This document shows, one piece after another, positions 1 to 5,290 of a stretch of DNA of 7,024 nt. Source of the stretch: an uncultured Ruminococcus sp. GTDB taxonomy: Bacteria > Bacillota > Clostridia > Oscillospirales > Ruminococcaceae. The stretch spans positions 1 to 7,024 of the forward strand of contig CAMNMO010000145.1 in assembly GCA_946544695.1 (NCBI GenBank). The letters are read 5' to 3'. Under the pieces are notes generated by a model. The model was not told the DNA's origin, made no database searches, and was given only the letters and a program-made list of their open reading frames with translations. Position numbers and translations under genes: made by a program. How positions within the stretch are numbered: position 1 is the stretch's first letter; each line of letters opens with the position of its first letter.

Positions 1-237
1 GGTATCTCTTTAGATGAACTTGTGCTTGATAAAGCCCCTGAGACCGTTCAGGCAGCACCGCCGCCTGTGAGATCCGAGTTTTATTCTGATATCAAGGAAC
101 ATATCTTGACGGATAAAAACAAGAAAAAGGCGAAAAAGGGCTTGAAGATAGCGGCTGTCGTCGGTGTGGCAGTTCTTCTGATAGATATGCTGTCTCTGCT
201 ATTGTATGTCATCATAAACGGCGGATTTCCCAAATAA
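1..237 (+). CDS. C-terminal part of a putative membrane-anchored XRE-family HTH regulator (5' truncated by window edge)
   Basis: The frame is open from base 1 to the TAA at 235-237 and gives 78 residues, so the true start lies outside the window; the GTG at 22 is only an internal codon. The first visible residues, GISLDELVLD, match the usual end of an HTH_3/XRE DNA-binding domain (the last helix, in the pattern F-x-V/I-S-L-D-E-L). A Pro/Ala-rich linker follows (about residues 18-25), then a Lys-rich stretch (about 39-49), then one hydrophobic segment (about 50-72) ending five or so residues before the stop. The positive residues before the segment predict a cytoplasmic N-terminus and a C-terminal membrane anchor. 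Many Clostridia carry XRE regulators with a C-terminal membrane segment. The DNA-binding helices themselves are not visible, so the family call rests on the short motif. It is transcribed toward the carboxyltransferase operon, and both end at the shared hairpin. Confidence 0.6.
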   Translation, partial: GISLDELVLDKAPETVQAAPPPVRSEFYSDIKEHILTDKNKKKAKKGLKIAAVVGVAVLLIDMLSLLLYVIINGGFPK

Positions 238-238
238 C

Positions 239-280
239 AAAAAAATGCTGTAAAGGCTTTCGTCTTTACAGCATTTTTTT
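239..280. terminator. Bidirectional intrinsic terminator between convergent genes
   Basis: A perfect inverted repeat: TGCTGTAAAG (246-255) pairs with CTTTACAGCA (264-273) around an 8-nt loop. The stem is lengthened by seven A (239-245) facing seven T (274-280). Read on the plus strand the T run follows the stem, terminating the HTH gene that stops at 237. Read on the minus strand the A run becomes a U tract, terminating the carboxyltransferase operon, whose last stop codon is at 283-285. One element therefore serves both convergent transcripts. Confidence 0.93.
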
Positions 281-282
281 AT

Positions 283-1680
283 TTATACAGGGTGTACCTT
301 GTTGGCAGCATCGGAATGTTCGCCGTCAACGCCGTACTTCTTGTCACGCCTCTTCTTAAAGAAGTTGGGAGCGACCTTCGGGAACATAGCGTAAGTCAGA
401 ACATCTTCTTCCTGTTCTGTCCACTCAGCGCATTCCTTCTTCATTGTCTCAAACTCAGGCTGCAGCAGATCTGCGGGGCGGCAGTCGATAGGTTCTTCGC
501 TGCCCAGTATCTTCTTGCGGAACTCGGGGTCGATATCCACAGGAGTCTTGCCGTATTCGCCCTTTACCAGACCCTTGAACTCCTTGGTGACGGTCTTGTA
601 TCTCTCGCCCATGATAACGTTGAATACAGCCTGTGTACCAACGATCTGGGAGGTAGGTGTTACCAGAGGAGGGAATCCCGAATCCTTGCGGACCTTGGGA
701 ACTTCCTTGAGAACGTCCTCAAGCTGGTCTGCTTTGCCTGCCTGTTTCAGCTGGCTGAGCAGATTTGAGAGCATTCCGCCGGGGACCTGATAAAGCAGTG
801 CATTTGTGTTGGTAGCCAGCATGGAAGGATCCAGCAGCCCATTGTCGATGTACTTCTTTCTCAGACCCATGAAGTAATCTCTTACCTCGTTGAGCTTTAC
901 AAGGTCAAGACCTGTGTCATATTCAGTGCCCTGGAATGTTGCAACTATCGACTCGGTAGGTGCGTGTGAAGTACCCAGTGCCAGAGGAGACATTGCAGTA
1001 TCTACCGCATCAACGCCTGCCTCAACAGCCTTCATTATGCACATGCAAGCCAGACCCGAGGTGTAGTGTGTGTGCAGCTGAACGGGGATATCAACAACAG
1101 ACTTGATATCTCTTACCAGTGATTCAGCCTCATAAGGTGTCAGCAGTGCAGCCATATCCTTTATGCAGATAGAGTCAGCGCCTGCTTCCTGTATGCGCTT
1201 AGCATAGTCCATATAATACTCGTGGGTGAATACCTCGCCCAGAGTATATGAGATAGCCACCTGTGCGTGACCCTTCTCCTTATTTGCAGCCTTGATAGCT
1301 GTCTGGAGATTTCTGATATCGTTGAGCGCATCGAATATCCTGATGATGTCGATGCCGTTAGCGATGGATTTCTGTACGAAATACTCTACCAGGTCATCAG
1401 CGTAATGACGGTAGCCCAGCATATTCTGTCCTCTGAACAGCATTTGAAGCTTGGTGTTGGGCATTTCTTTTCTGAGTATCCTCAGTCTCTCCCAGGGATC
1501 CTCATTCAGGAATCTGATGCATGAGTCGAATGTAGCACCGCCCCAGCATTCAGCAGAATAGAAGCCGATCTTATCCATAGTTGAGAGGATAGGCCTCATT
1601 TCGTCCATAGACATTCTCGTAGCCAGCAGAGACTGATGGGCGTCACGGAGAACTGTCTCGGTAATTTTAAGCTTAGCCAT
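283..1680 (-). CDS. oadA: Oxaloacetate decarboxylase alpha / pyruvate carboxylase subunit B / transcarboxylase 5S-type carboxyltransferase, without biotin domain
   Basis: 465 residues. This cytoplasmic TIM-barrel enzyme moves a carboxyl group between carboxybiotin and pyruvate/oxaloacetate. Visible family marks are the metal and active-site motif RDAHQS (Asp13), RGQNMLGYRHYADD (83-96), IKDMA with Lys174 as the expected carbamylated metal ligand, and the metal-binding HTH pair (His203, His205) in HTHYTSG. The conserved carboxylase C-terminal region starts near 288 and includes YQVPGGMLSNL (297-307). The protein stops near residue 465 with a Lys-rich tail and has no C-terminal biotinyl domain, unlike full-length OadA (about 600 residues); the carrier is the separate gene just upstream. 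A good AAAGGA site (1691-1696) sits 10 nt before the ATG. It is the last gene of the operon, 35 nt after the carrier gene, and its stop abuts the terminator. Whether it works as decarboxylase, carboxylase half or 5S transcarboxylase subunit cannot be decided from sequence; no membrane OadB is present in the window. Confidence 0.92.
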   Translation of the reverse strand: MAKLKITETVLRDAHQSLLATRMSMDEMRPILSTMDKIGFYSAECWGGATFDSCIRFLNEDPWERLRILRKEMPNTKLQMLFRGQNMLGYRHYADDLVEYFVQKSIANGIDIIRIFDALNDIRNLQTAIKAANKEKGHAQVAISYTLGEVFTHEYYMDYAKRIQEAGADSICIKDMAALLTPYEAESLVRDIKSVVDIPVQLHTHYTSGLACMCIMKAVEAGVDAVDTAMSPLALGTSHAPTESIVATFQGTEYDTGLDLVKLNEVRDYFMGLRKKYIDNGLLDPSMLATNTNALLYQVPGGMLSNLLSQLKQAGKADQLEDVLKEVPKVRKDSGFPPLVTPTSQIVGTQAVFNVIMGERYKTVTKEFKGLVKGEYGKTPVDIDPEFRKKILGSEEPIDCRPADLLQPEFETMKKECAEWTEQEEDVLTYAMFPKVAPNFFKKRRDKKYGVDGEHSDAANKVHPV

Positions 1681-1715
1681 TTTCTATCGTTCCTTTCAGT
1701 ATTGATAAGTGCTTA

Positions 1716-2084
1716 TTAGCCGATAACTGCCAGAACTGCACCTGTGTCTACCTGTGAGCCCTTTGTTGCGGTTATGCTCAGCACCTTGCCTGCAACGGGA
1801 GCGTTGATGTCGTTCTCCATCTTCATAGCTTCAAGAACAACAATAGCCTGACCTGCGGTAACAGTGTCGCCCACAGCCACCTTAACGTCCAGAACAGTGC
1901 CGGGCATGGGGGCAGTTACCTTTGTGCCTTCAACTGCGGCAGCGGGAGCAGCAGGTGCAGGAGCAGCAGCGGGTGCTGCAGCAGGAGCGGGAGCAGCAGC
2001 TACGGGAGCAGCGGCATCAGCGCCTACCTCCTCAACAGCTACATCATAAGCCTTACCGTTAACAGTGATATTATATCTTTTCAT
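1716..2084 (-). CDS. Biotin carboxyl carrier protein (transcarboxylase 1.3S-like)
   Basis: 122 residues, close to the size of the propionibacterial 1.3S carrier. The N-terminal strand region (1-20, MKRYNITVNGKAYDVAVEEV) resembles the 1.3S/OadA-type carrier start. A flexible Ala/Pro linker follows (about 23-50). The biotinyl domain (about 53-122) carries the biotinylation motif EAMKM, with Lys88 as the modified residue, and matching beta-turn features such as APMPGTV and NAPVAGKV. Its role is to carry carboxybiotin on a swinging arm between the two carboxyltransferases encoded on either side of it. It needs a biotin protein ligase encoded elsewhere. An AAAGGA site (2095-2100) lies 10 nt before the ATG. 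It follows the upstream gene after 31 nt and precedes the next after 35 nt, consistent with one transcript. The linker DNA is repetitive GCA/GCT codons. Confidence 0.95.
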   Translation of the reverse strand: MKRYNITVNGKAYDVAVEEVGADAAAPVAAAPAPAAAPAAAPAPAAPAAAVEGTKVTAPMPGTVLDVKVAVGDTVTAGQAIVVLEAMKMENDINAPVAGKVLSITATKGSQVDTGAVLAVIG

Positions 2085-2115
2085 GATCTTACCGTCCTTT
2101 ACAATTAATTACTAA

Positions 2116-3495
2116 TTAAAGCTGAATGTTGCTGTGCTTCTTGGGCAGTCTGGAGATCCTCTTGCCCGACATCATAGCCAGCGCATCGCAAACAGCAGTT
2201 CTCAGCTGTGCTGCATTTACGATACCGTCCACCAGACCGTTTACAGCTGCGTTAGCTGCACTTGCCTGTGTATTTGCGAACTCGTCTGCCAGAGCCTTTC
2301 TGTCAGCAGCCAGGTCAGCAGTGCCTGCCAGCTTGTCATGCTCCATGAACTCAACAGCAGTTACAGGGTCCAGTGCTGAGATAACAGCCTCAGGCAGTGC
2401 GTAAGCCACATCTGCATTAGCACCCTTGCCTGCCAGTGCTATGTAAGCTGCGCCGTAAGCCTTGCCTGTTACAACGGATATCTTAGCGGTGGTAGCCTCA
2501 GCGTAAGCGTGAGCCAGCTTGCTCATGCTCTTTACAGCACCTGCTGCTTCTGTTTCATCGCTGCCTGCAAAACCTTCGGTATCAACAAAGGTCACAACAG
2601 GTATAGCGAAAGCATCGCATGTACGTACAAATCTTGCCAGCTTAGCGCAGTCATCTGCGGTCAGCTTATCCTTTGTCTTGTTAGTGGCAGCCACGCCCAC
2701 GGTCTCACCGTTGACAGTTGCCAGTGCGGTGTAAGCGGCACCGCCGAAGCCCTCGCTCAGCTCGATAACGCTGTTTGCATCGAACACAGCTTTGGTCAGG
2801 CTCTCTATATCATTGCCCGCAGCGCCTGCGGGTTCTTCGTACTCATATACGGGAACAGGTGAGAGGTTGTTCTGAGGGAGCTTGAGCATGATCTCTCTTG
2901 CCTTCTCGACAGCAGCCTTGTCATCGTCACATACAACGCTTACAGTACCGTTGGCAGCAGCATTCTCGGCAGAACCCTTGCTTGCGGCGTTGGGTGCAGC
3001 ATACAGGCTGGCATCCTTTGCCATTACCACGAAATCAGCAGCCTCAGCCAGCAGTGCGGCAGTACCCGAGCAAACACCTGCAACTACTGCAATCTGGGGA
3101 ACAACGCCCGACAGATTTGCAGTCCACAGCATCAGTTCGCCGTAAGCCCTCAGTGCAGCAGCGCTGTCATTAACATCAGCGCCGTAAGAATCATAGATGC
3201 CCACAACGGGAGTACCCGTCTTGGCAGCCAGGTCATAGACCTTAGCGATCTTGCGGGCGCCTGCCTCAGTCAGTGCACCGCTCTTTACGGAAATGTCCTG
3301 GGAAAATGCATAGACGGGCTCACCATCGGCATAGCCGTAAGCAGTTATAACGCCCGCTGTTTCGTTACCGTTGCCCGCAAAAGCATCGAGCTCGGTAAAT
3401 TTTCCTTCATCAAACAGATATGTCAGCCTTGTTCTGGCAGCGCTGTCACCTATAAGTGCCTGCAGCTGTGCCAGAGACTTTTTTGTTTCAGACAT
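2116..3495 (-). CDS. Divergent 12S-like (MmdA/AccD/PccB family) carboxyltransferase
   Basis: 459 residues from the ATG at 3495. It has the two-lobed crotonase-fold layout of biotin-dependent acyl-CoA carboxyltransferases. N-lobe marks: RLTYLFDEGKFTE (near 23-35) and PVVGIYDSYGAD (96-107), where relatives have DSGGAR. C-lobe marks: LARFVRTCDAFAIPVVTFVD (286-305), GKAYGAAYIA (344-353) and the family ending KKHSNIQL (452-459; usually KKHGNIPL). Several normally glycine-rich positions differ: the N-lobe loop reads GVCSGTAA (140-147) where relatives have a C-A-G-G-A type loop, the C-lobe reads AYGAAY for AYGGAY, and ALPEA (366-370) with SALDP (373-377) replaces the common AWPxAE...VMGP. It is also about 50 residues shorter than typical MmdA and about one residue in five is Ala. 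By family it should pass carboxyl groups from carboxybiotin to or from an acyl-CoA; these changes make the substrate, and even activity, uncertain. First gene of the operon. Confidence 0.82.
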   Translation of the reverse strand: MSETKKSLAQLQALIGDSAARTRLTYLFDEGKFTELDAFAGNGNETAGVITAYGYADGEPVYAFSQDISVKSGALTEAGARKIAKVYDLAAKTGTPVVGIYDSYGADVNDSAAALRAYGELMLWTANLSGVVPQIAVVAGVCSGTAALLAEAADFVVMAKDASLYAAPNAASKGSAENAAANGTVSVVCDDDKAAVEKAREIMLKLPQNNLSPVPVYEYEEPAGAAGNDIESLTKAVFDANSVIELSEGFGGAAYTALATVNGETVGVAATNKTKDKLTADDCAKLARFVRTCDAFAIPVVTFVDTEGFAGSDETEAAGAVKSMSKLAHAYAEATTAKISVVTGKAYGAAYIALAGKGANADVAYALPEAVISALDPVTAVEFMEHDKLAGTADLAADRKALADEFANTQASAANAAVNGLVDGIVNAAQLRTAVCDALAMMSGKRISRLPKKHSNIQL

Positions 3496-3502
3496 ACAGT
3501 TT

Positions 3503-3507
3503 CCTCC
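3503..3507 (-). promoter_or_regulatory. Ribosome binding site that fixes the start of the 12S-like gene
   Basis: The minus strand reads GGAGG followed by 7 nt and the ATG at 3495. An in-frame TTG lies ten codons further upstream (3523-3525). Starting there would place this Shine-Dalgarno sequence inside the coding region and add the unconvincing peptide MQNKLIGGNC. The ATG at 3495, giving MSETKK, is the better start. Confidence 0.88.
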
Positions 3508-3575
3508 AATCAATTTATTTTGCAAGATAAATAACCAAATTTGACCTCAGTTTTTATCATAATTACACATATACC

Positions 3576-3604
3576 ATTATAACATTTATCTTTCCGCATT
3601 GCAA
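3576..3604 (-). promoter_or_regulatory. Sigma-A promoter of the carboxyltransferase operon
   Basis: On the minus strand, TTGCAA (3599-3604) is followed by exactly 17 nt and TATAAT (3576-3581). The bases just before the -10 are TGT, giving an extended -10 (TGTTATAAT). The predicted transcript begins near 3569, leaving a leader of about 74 nt before the ATG at 3495. I see no riboswitch-like or leader-peptide structure in that leader, and no convincing operator next to the promoter. Confidence 0.82.
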
Positions 3605-3679
3605 GACCGATTTGGACAAATTCATTCTTTTTACTTTTTGTACACATCCAGTTCAAATTAATTACATATACTCCAATAA

Positions 3680-3716
3680 AAAATACCCGAAGGACAGCTT
3701 ATCCTTCGGGTATTTT
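3680..3716 (-). terminator. Intrinsic terminator of the sigma / anti-sigma operon
   Basis: A 15-bp perfect stem (3680-3694 with 3702-3716, core ACCCGAAGGA / TCCTTCGGGT) closes a 7-nt loop. On the minus strand it is followed by a run of T made by the A tract at 3678-3683. It begins 8 nt after the anti-sigma stop codon (3725-3727) and lies well upstream of the carboxyltransferase promoter, so it insulates that operon from sigma-operon transcription. Confidence 0.9.
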
Positions 3717-3724
3717 CTGTATTA

Positions 3725-4567
3725 TCAGGACTTTTTGTAATAATCCTCGGAGCTTCCTTCGTAAACGACCTCTCCGTCGGCGTTCCATGCCGTGACAGTG
3801 CCGTCCTCTTTTTCAAAAACATACTTTGCGCCGCCAGGTACTATTTCTCCATCATTATAAAGCGTGAATCCGTTTAATCCGTACCCGTATGCATATTCGT
3901 GATAACCCTCGACATAATCGGGTATCTCCACCTCGCCGTCGGGCTTTGTCCACTTGTTTTCACCCGATACGGTTATTGATGAAACCACTCCGTCGGTCTG
4001 TACAGCCCAGATATCTTCATAGGTATCTCTTTTATCCTTTGTTCGGTCCAGCGTTATCACAGGCACCTTTACACTGAGTTCAAGCTTGCCGTCCTTGTAT
4101 TCGGGACGCATTTCGGTGGGACCTGCCAGTGTCTGCATGTCTGCGGAATAGCGTATGAATACCCCTTTGCCTGTTTCATCGTTGTCTTTAATATCAGAGA
4201 AATCATAGTAGTATGCTTCTTCAATATTGAGTCTATCGGGGGATATCTCTACCATCGGCACTTCTGTCAGCAGATACCATACACCCGTCATCAGCGCCAC
4301 AGCACCCAGTGCGATGGCAGTGGTTATTATTGCCCTTTTGTGCTTCTGTCTGCCCATCATCTTCTTGAAATTTTCACCTGTTGACTGCTTTGCTGCTGCA
4401 ATGGGCAGTTCGTCGCAGATCGAATCATATTCCGTCTGACATCTTTTGCATCCTGCAAGGTGTTCTTTCACAGCTGCCCTTGTTACCTCGCTCACTGCAT
4501 CGTCATGGTAAAGCGGCAGAAGATCACGTACTATCTCGCAATTCAGTTCATTTGTTGTTCCTCTCAT
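3725..4567 (-). CDS. Zinc-finger (zf-HC2) membrane anti-sigma factor
   Basis: 280 residues. The cytoplasmic N-terminus has a zf-HC2/ZAS anti-sigma domain (about 8-50) with His36-x3-Cys40-x2-Cys43 and an upstream Cys10 as likely zinc ligands. One transmembrane segment follows (about 79-100, after the basic stretch KKMMGRQKHKR). The remaining roughly 180 residues are predicted outside the membrane; they are acidic and rich in Tyr and Gly, with beta-like stretches such as GKLELSVKVPVITL, and I do not recognise their fold. By family it should bind the sigma factor encoded immediately upstream and release it on an envelope signal. The start ATG overlaps the sigma stop in a 4-nt ATGA, and an AAAGGA site lies 9 nt upstream inside the sigma gene, which suggests translational coupling. 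Zinc binding and membrane topology are inferred from motifs. Confidence 0.88.
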   Translation of the reverse strand: MRGTTNELNCEIVRDLLPLYHDDAVSEVTRAAVKEHLAGCKRCQTEYDSICDELPIAAAKQSTGENFKKMMGRQKHKRAIITTAIALGAVALMTGVWYLLTEVPMVEISPDRLNIEEAYYYDFSDIKDNDETGKGVFIRYSADMQTLAGPTEMRPEYKDGKLELSVKVPVITLDRTKDKRDTYEDIWAVQTDGVVSSITVSGENKWTKPDGEVEIPDYVEGYHEYAYGYGLNGFTLYNDGEIVPGGAKYVFEKEDGTVTAWNADGEVVYEGSSEDYYKKS

Positions 4568-5058
4568 AGTTTTCCGTCCTTTCTGAGTTGTTCTGTTATC
4601 TGTTTTTTCGCACGATGAAATGTTACCCTTGCCCAGCTTTCGGTCTTGCCGAAAAGCGAGGAGATATCCTTGAATGAAAGCTGTCCGAATACCCTCAGCG
4701 AGAATACTTCCTTGTAAGGGTCATCGAGAGTGTGCAGTATCCGATGTATCTCCATAGCGCAGTCGCTGTCATCGAGCCTTTGTTCAAGTGAAGTACCGTC
4801 ATCAGGGATATCCTGCTCCAGCTCCTGTATCTTTGAGTTTTTTCGGCAGATATCCACCCATCTGTTTTTAGCTATCGCACAAAGCCAGGTGTACAGACTG
4901 CTGTTCCCCGAATATTTCTCTTTCGAGCCCATAGCCTTCAGGAAGGTGTCCTGTGCGATATCCCTTGCGGTATCCTCGTTTCGGCATAGCGACAGAGCAT
5001 ATCTGTAAAGGGCTTCATATTCAGCTGCTAACACTTCATAGCTCATATCCTGTGCCAT
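4564..5058 (-). CDS. ECF-family RNA polymerase sigma factor
   Basis: 164 residues, typical for a two-domain ECF sigma factor. Region 2 (about 13-76) includes the core-binding and -10-recognising helices, with NEDTARDIAQDTFLKAM (27-43) and LYTWLCAIAKNRWVDICRK (55-73). After an acidic linker, region 4 (about 103-156) contains DPYKEVFSLRVFGQLSFKDIS and the helix-turn-helix SLFGKTESWARVTFHRAKK (134-152), which reads the -35. There is no region 1 or 3. The start ATG at 5058 has an AAAGGAG site (5066-5072) at 7-nt spacing. It is the first gene of a two-gene unit, overlaps the anti-sigma gene by 4 nt, and sits directly behind an ECF-type promoter, so positive autoregulation is likely. Its other targets are not visible in this window. 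Confidence 0.94.
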   Translation of the reverse strand: MAQDMSYEVLAAEYEALYRYALSLCRNEDTARDIAQDTFLKAMGSKEKYSGNSSLYTWLCAIAKNRWVDICRKNSKIQELEQDIPDDGTSLEQRLDDSDCAMEIHRILHTLDDPYKEVFSLRVFGQLSFKDISSLFGKTESWARVTFHRAKKQITEQLRKDGKL

Positions 5059-5088
5059 TTATTTTCTCCTTTCTTTCGTTCTCATCTG

Positions 5089-5117
5089 TTAGACGTTTCG
5101 GACGGCAAAACGTTACA
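5089..5117 (-). promoter_or_regulatory. ECF-type autoregulatory promoter of the sigma gene
   Basis: The minus strand reads TGTAAC (5112-5117), 16 nt, then CGTCTAA (5089-5095). An AAC-containing -35 and a CGTC -10 are hallmarks of Firmicutes ECF promoters (compare sigma-X and sigma-W type sites in Bacillus). It lies about 30 nt before the sigma start codon, the expected place for self-activation. A/T tracts immediately upstream (5120-5139) could act as an UP element. No good sigma-A promoter is evident in the same gap. Confidence 0.85.
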
Positions 5118-5127
5118 AGATTTTTCA

Positions 5128-5205
5128 AAAATTTTTTTTGATGTGTGAAATGCCGATATTTCGGGCTTTAGAATAGATACCTGCAACGGTGTGAAAAAAA
5201 ATTTT
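5128..5205. repeat. A/T-tract inverted repeat in the gap upstream of the sigma gene
   Basis: AAAATTTTTTTT (5128-5139) and AAAAAAAATTTT (5194-5205) are exact reverse complements separated by 54 nt. GTGTGAAA also occurs twice in the same orientation (5143-5150 and 5189-5196). The left arm lies 11 nt upstream of the ECF -35 box. The arms contain only A and T, so a stable RNA hairpin is unlikely; bent or AT-rich promoter DNA is the more natural reading. Confidence 0.5.
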
Positions 5206-5232
5206 GTCTGAAAATTCTTCTTCAACATCAAA

Positions 5233-5261
5233 GGACACCCCTGCATCATGCAGAGGTGTCC
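5233..5261 (-). terminator. Hairpin downstream of the lipoprotein gene, probable intrinsic terminator
   Basis: GGACACC (5233-5239) pairs with GGTGTCC (5255-5261), continuing inward as CTGCA (5241-5245) with TGCAG (5249-5253) around a 3-nt loop. The single non-Watson-Crick position (5240/5254) is C-A on the plus strand but G-U in minus-strand RNA, which supports function in the minus transcript. It starts about 30 nt after the lipoprotein stop codon. The following U tract is short (UUU), so termination may be leaky, or the hairpin may mainly protect the 3' end. Confidence 0.65.
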
Positions 5262-5290
5262 GAGAATTGACCTATTGTAATAGTACAGAC

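Noticed and set aside
292..768. Plus-strand open frame of 158 codons inside the 5S-like gene
   Set aside because: It is antisense to conserved oadA-type coding sequence, has no ribosome site, and its translation resembles no known family.
2509..2862. Plus-strand open frames opposite the 12S-like gene
   Set aside because: They arise because Ala-rich GCN codons on the minus strand leave few stops on the other strand. There are no start signals or family motifs.
3496..3525. Upstream TTG start extending the 12S-like protein by ten residues
   Set aside because: The extension would contain the GGAGG ribosome site that serves the ATG at 3495, and it has no ribosome site of its own.
3496..3569. Possible riboswitch or leader in the carboxyltransferase 5' region
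   Set aside because: The roughly 74-nt leader is AT-rich, shows no stable helices and does not match an aptamer core that I recognise.
5151..5166. Short palindrome around GCCGATATTTCGGGC as an operator or hairpin
   Set aside because: Only four contiguous pairs form around a tiny loop, with a mismatch next to them; this is too weak to support a call.
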